DNA from: Icerya purchasi
Taxonomy: Eukaryota > Arthropoda > Insecta > Hemiptera > Monophlebidae
Assembly (NCBI GenBank): GCA_039619475.1
Contig: CM077115.1
Span: 310,882,734-310,946,733, forward strand
Length of the DNA: 64,000 nucleotides
Direction of reading: 5' to 3'
The notes under the pieces: generated by a model
Databases searched by the model: none
What the model was told of the DNA's origin: nothing
The model's input: only the letters and a program-made list of their open reading frames with translations
Position numbers and translations under genes: made by a program
In this document: one piece after another, positions 1 through 12,020 of the stretch
Numbering within the stretch: the stretch's first letter is position 1
Layout: each line of letters starts with the position of its first letter

Positions 1-1090
1 TTTCGGTGAGTTTGCCTCTTCCTCCCAGTTGGTTGTCTGTTCTAGTTTTTCGTAGACGAGTACCCACGCTCTCTTGTACGTGGCCAATGCATTCACTTTT
101 AATGACTTAAAAGTTGTCGCCATATGGATTCAAATTAAGAATTCCTGTGAAGGTTTTAGAATCTCCTTCTCCTATGTAGTTTCCGTATTTTACGCCAAAT
201 AAATCCACGAACAGCCTCGACTTCCATTGCGCCTGAAGAGCCTTTATGGTTTTTTTGGCAGTTTCGTTCGTGTTCTTCATACCATTCACGATATTCTTCA
301 GTATCCGTTTTATTTTTCCAGTGAGCACACGATGCACAGTAACTTCTTTTCACCACTAAATCAATTACTTTGCCAGAGTAATATTCAATAAGGGGTGTGA
401 CCCCATAAAACGACTCCTAAATCCCCGCGTTTTTTTCCACGTACCATCTCTTGACACTTTCAAATTTAAGATTGGCCGTTCATGTTTTTCATTCTCAGCT
501 TTTTCTTCGTTCACGGCTTTTACACAGGAAGATTGAAATGCCGATTGTGTAAAGTCGTATAAAACCGAGACAATATTGTTGTAGGAACTTTCAGGTAAAC
601 CGTTGCATATATATATCCGTCAAATTTCAAAATAAATTGATACCCTCTCTAGCAACACCTAAAAGACACATAACAAATACCATCCTACGATTCACTTCAA
701 ATCCATTATTAACTAATTGTCCTGAGTGAATGTCTCTGCGACCACACCGGCATAGCATTACGATTTTAAAACCTAACCCTCTATTTCCACTCTCTTCAAA
801 TGTTACTGGTGATTTACAAATTCGACATATCATCATTTCTGACAATGCTGTGAAGACCGTAAAAAACTCAATAAGACAATACCTATGGAATACTTTGTAA
901 TGAATATCCTCTTATTGCTGGCGTTAGAGAGTTTTCTCGCGCTTGTACTCCACGGTTTGGTTTCATCTTTTTCATGACTATGTTGATTTCCATTATATTT
1001 TCTTTTCCGAGGTTTTGAGGCAGGAGCTGATTCACTTTTATTTTGCGGGGGGGGGGGGGGGGGGACGTAAAACTGCATACTGATATTCAC
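1..1090 (-). pseudogene. Mutator-like transposase, N-terminal half, broken, cut by window edge
   Basis: Minus-strand reading pieces match the insect Mutator-like transposase domain family as I know it. In order they are a basic leader with a polyproline run (1090-833), a piece with CxxC cysteines and a GLGFKIV...CRCG pattern followed by FEVNRRMVFVM and LLGVAREGINLF (845-627), and a cysteine-rich piece with SGAMEVEAV followed by YGNYIGEGDSKTF (about 356-107). The GDSK segment is typical of this family's catalytic core. The pieces lie in different frames, so the gene carries frameshifts and stops. The rest lies beyond base 1. The family is recalled by motif pattern, not by a search. Confidence 0.8.
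1047..1064. repeat. 18-base G homopolymer
   Basis: A run of 18 G on the plus strand. It lies inside the Mutator-like remnant, where the minus strand reads it as polyproline. Its length is probably variable and prone to sequencing error. Confidence 0.9.
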
Positions 1091-2316
1091 TTTTTAAGTC
1101 ACTCCGCCAATAATAATAAATATGAACAAACTGCGCAGTAAATTTGCAAATAAAAGAACAAAAATGGTTAAATTCGCGGCATGGATCTTTTACGATGCAC
1201 CAGACGGTACCAAACGACTAGATATACGTTACATCGATGACGAAGACTAGAGCAAAGAAGCAACAGATCGAAAACTGTGCTTACATCACCGCACATACTA
1301 CCCTGCCTCCTGATTTTTCAGCCTGCCTGCAGCTCAACGTTACTCGACACACAGTATGCCATGCTTTCGCCGCAAACACAAGTCGCTGGCTCATCCCTCG
1401 ACCACTACCACTCAGGCACTAACGCGTCTCTACCCCGATGCGACCGTGCAAACGACCGCACTTACTACCGAACATGGCGATTTTTGATTTTGGCTGAGTA
1501 AGCATCTTTAACACGACAAAACAGCGGTGCAACCTAGAACGACGTTCGAGAAATCGTGAATTAATGGACAATCAAAGATTAATTTCTAACTCAAACGTCG
1601 TCACGGGATAGCGCTATGCGTACCGAATCCATATCACTATACAGCTGTTCTTTTCACGGAATCAAGAAACAAAATAGTTTCTAAACATCTGCTTATCCCG
1701 GGTCATCAAGATAAAAGGTCCCAAGATCAGGAATCCGAGAAGCAAGTAGTAAGAGCCGACCGCTCTAATTCAGACCTAATAGCACTCGAGCGCTAAGTTG
1801 AGGCGGGGCACTTTAACGAGTTATAAATCGAAAAATAATGAGAATTTAATTTTGAAAATTTACAGGCACATTTCTAAGGTGTTATACTATTTATGCAAAA
1901 AAAAAAAAAAACGACTTTTTTAAAATTTTACACGTATTGCCTCCTTTGAAAGCATACTCACTTTTTCCTTGCAAATTACATTTGAACGGATTATATTTTA
2001 CTTGAAAAATTTAAGATCTAGAAAAAAAAAGTAAATCTGCCATAGAGTTTGGTTAATCAACGGCGCTTGTTTACGAGCTGCGGAGTAAAAATTCCGGATG
2101 AACTGTAAAGAATTGAATGGACTAGAAATTTAGTATTTCTTCGAAACCGCTAAATTACATGATTTTTTTCACGGTCGATCAGTGGTTATAGTTTTTCCAC
2201 CAGTCATATTACATTGATTATTTCGTATTTCGACACAGATGCGCAAGATACTACACATTAAAAAGAACAAAAAAAAACAAAAAAAAAACAAAAACTTACT
2301 GCGAAAAGAATGTTGA
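1091..2316. other. No gene recognised
   Basis: Bases 1180-1820 are visibly richer in G and C than the surroundings, with short open frames on the plus strand (1237-1422, 1277-1501). None resembles a protein I know. The remainder is AT-rich with homopolymer tracts. Confidence 0.5.
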
Positions 2317-3252
2317 TGGATAAATATGTAAAATCGGCTCTCTCGAAAGATTTGGCTGAAATTTGGCTCATATGTATGTCTTGCCAAAAAAAAAACTACG
2401 ATCCTGAAAAGTCTTGGTGCTAAAATTTCAAAAAATGTTTTTCCAGTTTTTTTATCTTGGCGAATTATGAATGGATTTTGAGAAAACTTGAGTTGAAGAA
2501 AATAACGAGGCACGCACAACCTAGTCATTTATGGAGCCTCCCGAGGCAAAAACATAACCTTAAACGTCAATTGAAAATTTCAAAATCGCCTAAAAATTAA
2601 GCCTATGACAGAATTTGATATTGAAGCTCGTATAAACATTTTATGAGATAAAAATTAATGCTCCGAATTTTTTCAGATCTTTTGGAGAGGTGAAAAGTGA
2701 TCAAAATCAGAAAAAACTGAAATTTTCAGCGATTTTCGATGTTTTAAGGACTTTAATGAACACTAAATTCAATTTTAGTCTCGAAAATGAATTCAGCAAT
2801 CCCAAAACCAAACCCTCTTTGTCACGCTATGTGGCTCAAAAACACAAAATTAACCTCAAAAAGACCCGTTTGACGACCTACAACAACACTGATACGCATT
2901 TTTTTAGCGTATTTTAGGACTTTATTATATACTAAACGCGATTTTAACCCCAAAAATCAGTTCAGCGGCCCAATAAATCATCTAGTATATGCATATTTGG
3001 TTCAGTTTGTCACAGCATACGACTCAAAAACATTAAATTAACACCAAAAAGACGAGTTTAACGGCCTGAAGAAATCCAGATATTTTTTTTTTTTTTTTAT
3101 GTATTTCACACGACTTTTTGTACTGAGCTGTGATTCTAACCTTAAAAATCTTTTGTTAACAGGCCCGAAATAAATATTTACGTAAAGCTACCATGTACAT
3201 ATATAGAGTTGAAAGTAATCTTAAAATCGTATTTAGTGAGAAAAAAACTTCC
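2317..3252 (+). repeat. Left arm of a ~940-bp inverted repeat pair
   Basis: This stretch is the near-identical reverse complement of 11072-12020. Homology starts at TGGATAAATATG (2317) and ends at ACTTCC (3252). Small substitutions and an insertion of about 10-15 bases near the inner end separate the arms. A 75-codon open frame (2690-2917) is shared with one residue changed (residue 6), but it is very likely non-coding because the whole arm is equally conserved. The pair encloses a Jockey LINE and a DDE transposase remnant. The arms may be long terminal repeats of one DNA element or two opposed copies of a dispersed repeat. Confidence 0.85.
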
Positions 3253-3256
3253 GTTA

Positions 3257-3421
3257 GGGGGGTTATTCGGCAATTTGTGAGAACAAGCAATTTTTTTTTT
3301 TTTCTTTCAAATCGGACAAAACTTTTCGTATTCCGAATACATTAGTAAAATTTTGTTCAACTAATTTTGTCCAATTCAGAGATAAAAATATCTTGTTCTA
3401 CAAATTGCACAATAACGCTCC
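3257..3421. mobile_element. 165-bp foldback (MITE-like) element
   Basis: Bases 3257-3286 and 3392-3421 are imperfect reverse complements of about 30 bases, sharing CAATTTGT and GAACAAG blocks. The loop between them is about 105 bases. The structure suggests a short non-autonomous element. It sits directly inside the left long inverted-repeat arm, and no counterpart was seen inside the right arm. Confidence 0.6.
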
Positions 3422-4152
3422 AAATCACAATTTCTTACGACAATGCTTAAAATTGCCCTCAGAATTGTGTTAGCGATCCCAAACATACCAATTTTCAAGA
3501 ACGAGATATTGTTCAGATGGATATGTTTTATCATAATTCTACACTATAGTTAGATTAGTTTTTTGTTTATATTTTTTTATTTTTTGATGTTGCAAAAATA
3601 AAAAATAATTTGTATTTAACATTAAAGCACGATCGATTGATTTTCATTACGGCTTTTATCAGTGATTGTGGTCGGTTGTGTTCTATGTTTTCGTGTTTCT
3701 AGTAATATATCGCGTTATCATCTATAAAAGCAGATTGGTGAGATAAAAACCATTATATTTTTCGTATATTGTACGGTTTTCGTAAATTATTATTCCCCTT
3801 GTCTCTGATAATTAGACATAGATACACACACAAGTGCGAACCACTGTTGTCGCTGATATGACGACAACGGTGGCTGCGCCAGTTTACACAGCGGAACCCG
3901 GGTGTATCATGTGGCTGGCTCTCACACGCAACACAGCGAGATGCTGTCGAACGCTACTACACATGTCATTCAACCGGCTAGATTTACACTACCGTTTACA
4001 ACACCGTCTAATATACCAGTGTCGCCGACACATATGCCCTATTCGCAGCCACTACTCGTCTACCCGCCGGCTGAAGATATACCGTATTCACAGCCAAACA
4101 ATATTTGTACTGAAAATCAAAGCAGCAACTACACAGCCAGCACTTCCCAGCC

Positions 4153-5040
4153 TTGCCACAAACAAGCGTACAGCGAATAAATGAATATGATAGCGACGAG
4201 GAGGTAGAGATGTGTCAGAATGAAAGTGATAAGAATAACTGGCAAAAAGTTAAATCTAAAAGAGGGAAAAAACGGCAGTTCATCGCTACTAATAATGGTA
4301 TAAGCAAACATGTTAAAATGACTCGAAATAGGTATGAGGCCCTTTCAACAGATGAGGAAAGTAGCACTAACGAAGAAAATAATGTCGGTAATTCAGCAAA
4401 AAGAACGTCCCTAAGCCACCGCCTATATTTGTGCACGGGGTCCAAGATTTCAAAAAAATGCAAGAAAATATCGAGCGCATAATTAATAAAACGGACTATT
4501 ACGCGAAATCATTGGCTGATAGAGTAGTTAAGATAAATGTACTTACTCCGGAAGAATATCGTAAACTAACACGGGAATTTAGAGAACAAAAAGTTATATT
4601 CCACACCTACCAAATGAAACAGGAACGTGCTTATAAAGCAGTTATAAGGCACTTGCATCATTCTATCGACCCAACTGATATTCAAGAAGAACTAGAGTAG
4701 CATGGTTTTCAGGTTCGTAACATTCATAATGTAAAACAGCATCAAACAAAAAAACCGCTGCCGTTATTCTTTGTAGATCTTGAACCAACTGAAAATTGTA
4801 GGCAAATTTTTAATTTAAAATCACTTTGTAATACAATAATTAAAGTCGAATCGCCAAATAAAAAAGCATCTATCCCGCAATGTCAAAACTGCCAACAACG
4901 GGGTCATACTAAAGCCTATTGTACAAGAGCGCCACTTTGTGTTAAGTGCGGTGAAGGACACGAAACTTATGAATGCAAAAAGGACCCAAAATCGCCAGCT
5001 ACGTGCGGTTTGTGTGGAGAGGTTGTGAAATATATCAGCG
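4153..5040 (+). pseudogene. Jockey ORF1 (nucleic-acid binding, CCHC knuckles), broken
   Basis: ORF1 proteins of Jockey elements bind the element RNA. The first part (4153-4410) is a charged, low-complexity leader. A frameshift near 4410 moves the frame to the FVHGVQDF block, then a TAG at 4698 interrupts the conserved central domain, which resumes with PLFFVDLEP. Two zinc knuckles are visible from about 4875, with CQNCQQRGHTKAYC and CVKCGEGHETYEC. The third starts (CGLCG) but is truncated by a deletion near 5025. These breaks make it non-functional. Confidence 0.8.
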
Positions 5041-5274
5041 ATTAGTACAAAGCAAAACTGATGTTAAAAATAAAATTATTCAACCTAATAAGCACAGTTA
5101 TCTGCGGCCAACTATAAGTTATTCAGAAATATTATAAGTCAGCAGAACAATATCACGACGAACACAAATCATTCTAAAAGTTCCGGTCAAACCTTTAATA
5201 TAAATCAAACAGCAAAGCAATTCGAGGAAAAGAAACAACAGACTTCTTCAGTAAATCTAGCAGAATTCCTTATG

Positions 5275-7924
5275 GAATTTAAGAGTGGAATGCAAATGAT
5301 TTAAAAAATCATAAGGCTGAACTCGAATTATTATTCTTAAATTCAAACTTGATAGACGTAATCTTAGTCGCTGAAACCCACCTCACTGATAAAGATTATT
5401 TCGAAATAAACAACTATATAACATATTCTTGTTCTCACCCTTCGGGGAAATCACAGGGTGGTTCAGCAATATTAATAAAATCTAATATTATACATTACGA
5501 ACTAAATAATTTTAGGGAGGAGTACCTGCAGGGGACTAGTATTAGCATATAGACGAAGGGTGGTCTGCTTGTGTTGTCAGCTGCATACTGTCCTCCGTGA
5601 CATAAAATCACAGCAGACCAGTTCAGTAAATACATACAGAGCCTAGGAAATAAATTCCTATCAGGTGCGGATTGGAATGCCAAGCATACAGCGTGGGGCT
5701 CCAGGGTAACTAATACCAGGGGACGTGTGTTCAAACAAGCGCTGGAAAGTCACAATGCTAACTACATATCAACAAGAGAACCAACGTATTGGCCAACTGA
5801 TAATCGTAAAATACCAGACCTTTTAGATTTTTTTATTACAAAAGGCATTGCCAGTTATTATGCAGAAATAAATTCTTCTTTCGATCTTTTCTCAGACCAT
5901 TCTTCAATTGTTTTAACCCTTGCTGATTCAGTAATATGCAGAGAAAACCCGATATATTTGTATAATCATAAAACAGACTGGAATTCCTTCGAGGAATACT
6001 TAGACTCAAAATTAGATCTAAAAATCCCATTAAAAAGCCAAACTGACATCGAGAATGCCGTGGAATATATAACTAGGGAGATTCAAACAGCAGCAACTTT
6101 GAATACTGCTTCTATTGATATATACCAAAAAAGAAAAAATTATCCTATTTTGGTTCGCCAGCTTGTTTTAGAAAAGAGAAAGCTTAGGCGAAAATGGTTT
6201 CAGACGGGAAATCCATCAGACAAAAAACAACTTAATAATAAAACCAAAGAAGTCAAAAAACTATTAGCAGAAATTAAAAATAAAACTTTTAATAATTACT
6301 TACTTAAACTCTCGCCTTTAGCGGCGGATGATTATTCTTTGTGGAAGTGTACAAAAAACATTAAACAACCAAAAAATTGCATTCCTCCGATAAATCATGG
6401 CAACGGGTCTTGGGCGAAAGATCAAAAGCAAAAAGCGAATTTATTTGCCAACTACTTGGCAACAGTTTTTAAGCCGAACTTAACGACTGCTACGGACAAA
6501 GAAGTCGATGACTTTTTAAAAAGTCCTGGCCAGTTATCCTCTCCTATCAAGTCAGCGTCACCTCAAGAGGTGAAAAACATACTTAAAACGCTGAAAAGGA
6601 GAAAGAGTCCCGGTTTTGATTTAATAACCGCGGAACTACTGAATAGACTTCCACGGAAGGCTGTAATGTTGCTGACATTTGTATGTAACGCAATACTCCG
6701 GAGCCTACATCATTTTCCGGTGCAATGGAAGTTTGCGCAAATTATTATGATTGCGAAACCGGGCAAAAATCCGCATGCTGTTACGTCTTATCGTCCCATT
6801 TCCTTGTTGCCTGTTACGTCGAAGGTAATGGAGAAATTGGTATTAAATAGATTGCAGCCATACCTATATAATATAATTCCACAACATCAATTCGGTTTCT
6901 TAAAACAGCACTCCACGGTGGATCAGCTGCACAGAGTGGTAAGTGTAATAGAAAAAAGTTTAGAAACAAAAAATGTGTGTACCGCGGCATTTCTGGATGT
7001 CCAACAGGCTTTTGATAAAGTTCGGCATAATGGTCTATTATATAAATTAAAAATTTTGTTACCAACTAGGTTATATCTCTCGTTGAGTTCATATCTGCAT
7101 AACCGATATTTCCAGGTGCGCTATGAACACACGTTTTCAGAACTATATCCAGTTCAAGCAGGAGTGCCCCAGGAATCAGTTCTGGGACCCACGCTGTACT
7201 TGATATATACAGCAGACTTTCCTGTAGCGGAAAATGTTCAGGTAGCTACATTTGCTGACGACACGGCATTACTTGCGTCACATTCAGATCCGAAGATAGC
7301 AAACGACAATCCTCAGAAGGCCCTTATCGAAGCAGAAAGCTGGTTTAAAAAGTGGAAAATTCAGATCAACGAAAGTAAATCGGTAAACATTCATTTCACG
7401 AATAGAAAAGTCATAACCCCAACTGTTAGGATAAATGGACTGGAATTGCCCGTGAGAACAACAGTTAAGTACTTGGGATTACACCTAGATAGTCGTTTAA
7501 CATGGAAGCAGCATATTCAAACAAAGAGAAGAGAAATAGATATTCGTGTTAAAAAAATGTACTGGGTTCTAGGAAGAAATAGCGTTTTAAGTATTGATAA
7601 TAAACGTTTGATATACGCAAGTATCTTGAAGCCTATTTGGACCTACGGAGTACAGCTTTGGGGTCGTGCTAAACCTACAAATCTGAAGATAATACAGAAT
7701 AAAATCCTTAGGCTCGTAACCAAGGCGCCATGGTATGTGTATCAAATCAAACTTTGCATCAAGATTTAGGGATAGAGTATGTGGCAGATGTTATTAAAAC
7801 TCATGCCCGAAGACACGCAGAAAGACACTTGGAAAGTCATCCGAATAAACTTGCTGCTGGACTGCTACATACTGCTAATGATAGGAGGCGGCTGAAGCGT
7901 AAGAAACCTCATGACCTTGTTTAA
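5275..7924 (+). pseudogene. Jockey ORF2 (endonuclease and reverse transcriptase), broken
   Basis: ORF2 nicks target DNA and copies the element RNA. The apurinic-type endonuclease runs from the WNAN block (about 5290) through AETHLTDKDYF and GADWNAKHTAWGS to SDHSSIVL (about 5900). Two in-frame stops, TAG at 5550 and TGA near 5598, fall in the endonuclease. The reverse transcriptase is open from 5727 to about 7735, with SYRPISLLP (about 6788), FLDVQQAFD (about 6990) and an intact catalytic FADDTALL (about 7251). A frameshift near 7735 leads into the C-terminal tail, which continues in another frame to 7924. The long open stretch suggests moderate age. Confidence 0.9.
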
Positions 7925-8394
7925 GGTAAAGTTTATCGGGTAGGTACTCTATTGGGTACTTCTCCCTTCATGCTAAATATTTCCCTGTTAAGAATATTGC
8001 TAAATGGCCTAGATGGCCAGTTTGTAATACAATAACAATTTAAAAAAAAAAAAAAAAATATGCAGATATGTATGATTTTAAAAATAATTACTACTAGAAA
8101 TGAGACCAATTTTTTATCAATGTGTTGTAGTTCGTTCTGCAATAAGGCGTCGAGCCCGTCCTTCCCTGGTGGTGGTGGTCCGTTGTTCCGTTTAAATATT
8201 GAAATACAGAGAAACTTGGAATAGGAACGTTAAATAAACAAAGTATTATAAATAAATAAGTAGAGGGGTTAACTTCAACAATTAATTATTTGCTTAAGAT
8301 CAGAAATACAAGTTCACTGTGTGACTTCTGATTTAAGACTAAGTTTTCGAACTGAGTTAGCGCGTTTCTTATATGTGTTGGCGCCATGCTTCGA

Positions 8395-9143
8395 GATGAT
8401 TTAATAAAAAATCGCAATTCACCTGTTGCTAAAGAATTATTTTATATTAAAGACGATCAATTAGTGTTAATATGCAATGGTTCTCATTTAAGTCACCAGA
8501 AAAGTATTAATAATGAGTACCAGAGGAAATCATATTCTGGTTAAAAAAAAGTGCTACCACTATGTAACCCTTTTACTATCTGTACAACTGATGGTTACGT
8601 AGTCGATGTACCTGATCCACTTGAAGATAATGTTAATGATATTTAAATTTTAAAATCAGTATTGTCCAAAGAAGGTGTAAATATTTTTATACTCGATCGA
8701 TGATTTCGGGATGTAAAGAATCGGTTAGAAGAGCAAGAATACTTCGTTTTAATGCCGGCTTTGAAAGAAAAACGTTCGCAATTAACAGTCAACGAATCAT
8801 ATGACTCTCGGCTTGTAATAAAAGATCGATGGCCAGTCGAAGTTGTTCACGGAATGATTGGACGAAAATGTCACCTCCTAAAGAAAATAGATAATAAACT
8901 TTTTCCTAGAGCCATAGAATATTACCAAATTGCCAATTATTTACACGCTATGCTTTTGAAAAACGTTTAAATTCTGATCAAAAAAATCATGTGCAAATTG
9001 TTACTTAAACGAAATCCAGAGAAAGTGTGGAATACAATTTGGCGACAGAAGTAAAATGATGGAGTAAAAAAGAATCCTTTCAACAACTTGCATCAGATGA
9101 ATTATTAAATTTTCCAGAAATGACAGAAAACAATCTAAACAGG
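8395..9143 (+). pseudogene. Harbinger/ISL2EU-like DDE transposase, part 1
   Basis: Plus-strand pieces in one frame resemble the DDE superfamily endonuclease of ISL2EU-type Harbinger transposases. They include LVLICNGSHL and TTDGYVVDVP, then FRDV, EYFVLMPALKEKRSQLT, SRLVIKDRWPVEVVHG and KIDNKLFP, up to NFPEMTENN near 9143. Stop codons interrupt it at several points, including before LPLC, after DNVND, before FRDV and after HVQIVT. No N-terminal THAP-like part was found upstream, where the Jockey element now sits. The reading continues at 10430 after an insertion. Family assignment is by recalled motifs. Confidence 0.7.
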
Positions 9144-10429
9144 GGTGCAACAACCTAACATTGTGAGTGGGTGTTCAAAGCATGTGTCTATCGATAAATT
9201 TAAAAAAAAAAAAGAACAATTTTTTCAAAATTACAAATGTGGCGCCAGGTTTCAGTGTATTTTTAGGCTTTACAGAATCTTAATAAAATGGTTCAGAAAT
9301 GACAAAAATATCAAATAAAAATCAATAACTCACGAACGGTTCGATTTATAAACTTCAAATTTAAAATATAAATTACAATTAAAATTCTCTTTAAAACGAT
9401 CTATAACTTAAAGATGACCGCTAATCCTGGGTAGCAAAAAACCCAAAAAACTGCCAAGAATATATAATATGGTATTTAAAACGACCTCAAAAATCACTTA
9501 AAAAATCATCTCATCACCCGATAAACCTATAAAGCTGAAATTTAAAATATAAAATAAAATGCAGTTCTTTCATAAAATCAAAATATTCCGATACAAAAGT
9601 AATGTTAAGTTGCCGAAAAGTTCAAAATATCGCAAAAAATTACGTGTTCCTCCCCTAGCAACGCGAATATTACAGCTGGAAATTTTGAACGCGATTAAAA
9701 ATACACGCATTCCCGTATATTTTTCTAGTTTGGAACATCCGGATTTCCAGCTTTAAAATTAACCCTTCGGGCGCTGAAGCTCAAAATTTTGGAAAAAAAT
9801 ATTTTTTTTCCCGGGCTTTTGATATATGTATTGTTAGAAAGTATATATTTATTAGGTGTCTTTAACGGTCTGCTATTCGAGAAAAGTGTGTGTAGGAATT
9901 AATAAAATTATACATTTTAAAAAATCATAAAATCTTAATATTAGTATTATTAAATCTAAAACAATAGTTTAAAAAAATAAATAAAAAAAGGTTTTAATTA
10001 AATATTTTATATATATATATCTATTTTTCATAACCAATTGCACTTCAAATTAATAAGCCTGTGATTCAAATTAGTATTTTGCTTTACTGTTTTAAATTAT
10101 TATTAAAAAGATCTCTGAAATTTATTAAGTTATTAAATTAAAATAATAAAATAAAAATGGAAGTTTATTCAAACAAATTTTCTTACATACTAAATAATTA
10201 TAGTCATCGTTAACTTATATACGGGATCTCATGCTTGACTGAACTTGTGTTTTTTTCATTAATTTACATAGTTGTTCGATTTTCATTATATTTTGTGTTA
10301 AACTGTCCGAATACGTCTTAAGGTTTTCGTTTGCGCAGAATAGGTGTTAAATTAAAACGTTACCCTTCGCTGGGGTTACCAATCATAATTGAGTGGGTGC
10401 CCAGGGGTAACCTTGTATCCTCCGTTGTT
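9144..10429. mobile_element. ~1.29-kb insertion splitting the DDE transposase
   Basis: The transposase reading stops after TENN near 9143 and resumes near 10430 with FFTGTYQ, a block that normally follows directly in this family. The inserted DNA includes one copy of the dispersed ~270-bp-unit repeat (about 9240-9960) and AT-rich sequence with a short TA run near 10010. Terminal repeats of the insertion were not resolved. Confidence 0.6.
9240..9960 (+). repeat. Dispersed repeat with ~270-bp unit, copy 1
   Basis: This stretch matches the reverse complement of 16690-17360 and of 51380-52300. It also matches the plus-strand units at 17640-18340. Shared landmarks are a block before GGTTTCCAGCTTTAAAATTA (here about 9740), then a CGAAAGCTC-like block and TTCCCGGG near a GATATATC-like block. 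It is non-coding on both strands. Confidence 0.75.
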
Positions 10430-10745
10430 GTTGCGCTATTTTTCACTGGAACCTACCAGTACTTGCAATTAATTTCATATTTAGCAGAATTGTTGGACCC
10501 GAAAGTAACAACAGTTTGCATTTGAAATATGTCAAGAAGAAGCTAAACGTAATTACAAGGTTAGATCGTGACATCGATAGAAAGACGTACATCTATTATA
10601 TCGATTACAAACCAGATGACATTGGGAATGGTGGTATTTGGCGATATACTAGTGATTGCGCAAATGAACTTTATACAATGGGATGATGTTCTCATGTAGC
10701 AGCTATTAATATTACTTATCTAAAATAATAAGACCAGCAGAAATA
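10430..10745 (+). pseudogene. Harbinger/ISL2EU-like transposase, part 2, with SWIM-type zinc tail
   Basis: The reading resumes with FFTGTYQYLQLISYLAELLD (10436-10500). After a frame change it continues with a segment containing KTYIYYIDYKPDDIG and ends with CAN...YTMG, a stop and CSHVAA (about 10665-10705). A C-x(n)-C-x-H arrangement of this kind is the SWIM zinc finger seen at the end of many insect transposases of this group. Here one cysteine codon has become TGA. Together with 8395-9143 it forms one decayed gene. Confidence 0.65.
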
Positions 10746-11071
10746 TTGACAAAGCTGTTTCATGTTAAAAAACAAATACCCGTGATTGATGAAGATAGTA
10801 ATGAAGATTAAAATAATTGTAAATAAATTATATGATGATAAAAATAAATGCCAGGATTCATATGAATTTTGATTTGATTTAAATCTTAGTAAACGTATAC
10901 TAATAACTGTTAAATAGATATTTTGAATAATAAAATAATCTTAGTTTTATAATATTATAATTTGTGAACAAACACAGTCTATTATTTTAGGAAAAGGTTC
11001 AGATAAGTTTATTTTATATAAGTCTCTGTATTGTTAATCTATTGTGAATAAATCGACCAAATTTAGTATGT

Positions 11072-12020
11072 GGAAGTTTTTTCTCTCACTAAATACGATT
11101 TTAAGATTACTTTTATACATATTGTGCAAACTAAGGTAGAACATGGGTAGCTTTATGTAAATATTTATTTCGGGCCTGTTAACAAAAGATTTTTAAGGTT
11201 AGAATCACAGCTCAGTACAAAAAGTCGTGTGAAATACATAAAAAAAAAAAAAAATATCTGGATTTCTTCAGGCCGTTAAACTCGTCTTTTTGGTGTTAAT
11301 TTAATGTTTTTGAGTCGTATGCTGTGACAAACTGAACCAAATATGCATATACTAGATGATTTATTGGGCCGCTGAACTGATTTTTGGGGTTAAAATCGCG
11401 TTTAGTATATAATAAAGTCCTAAAATACGCTAAAAAAATGCGTATCAGTGTTGTTGTAGGTCGTCAAACGGGTCTTTTTGAGGTTAATTTTGTGTTTTTG
11501 AGCCACATAGCGTGACAAAGAGGGTTTGGTTTTGGGATTGCTGAATTCATTTTCGAGACTAAAATTGAATTTAGTGTTCATTAAAGTCCTTAAAACATCG
11601 AAAATCGCTGAAAATTTCAGTTTTTTGTGATTTTGATCACTTTTCACCTCTCCAAAAGATCTGAAAAAATTCGGAGCATTAATTTTTATCTCATAAAATG
11701 TTTATACGAGCTTCAATAACAAATTCTGTCATAGGCTTAATTTTTAGGCGACTTTGAAATTTTCAATTGATGTTTTAGGTTATGTTTTTGCCTCGGGAGA
11801 CTCCATAAATGACTAGGTTGTGCGTGCCTCGTTATTTTCTTCAACTCAAGTTTTTCAAAATCCATTCATAATTCGCCAAGATAAAAAAACTGGAAAAACA
11901 TTTTTTGAAATTTTAGCACCAAGACTTTTCAGGATCGTAGTTTTTTTTTTGGCAAGACATACATATGAGCCAAATTTCAGCCAAATCTTTGGAGAGAGCC
12001 GATTTTACATACTTATCCAG
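11072..12020 (-). repeat. Right arm of the ~940-bp inverted repeat pair
   Basis: This is the reverse complement of 2317-3252, with scattered substitutions. It begins at GGAAGTTTTT (11072) and ends at CTTATCCAG (12020). Outside both ends similarity stops abruptly, which marks these as element termini or duplication boundaries. The open frame at 11420-11647 is the mirror of 2690-2917 and is not considered a gene. Confidence 0.85.

Larger units (their letters stand above)
3660..8057 (+). mobile_element. Jockey-clade non-LTR retrotransposon, nearly full length, inactive
   Basis: The element has a 5' untranslated region beginning near CAGTGATTGTGG (about 3660), two open reading frames on the plus strand, and a 3' A tract ending at 8057. 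ORF1 carries CCHC zinc knuckles and ORF2 carries an endonuclease and a reverse transcriptase, which is the standard Jockey layout. Length (about 4.4 kb) fits a complete element. Both frames are broken, so it is inactive. The 5' boundary is a judgement from the Jockey-like start, and no convincing target-site duplication was found. It lies between the long inverted-repeat arms. Confidence 0.8.

Noticed and set aside
2690..2917. Conserved 75-codon frame present in both long repeat arms
   Set aside because: The frame is conserved only as much as the rest of the arm and shows no recognisable protein features.
3660..8057. Clear target-site duplication for the Jockey element
   Set aside because: Sequences next to the proposed 5' end and after the A tract do not give a convincing direct repeat, so none is claimed.
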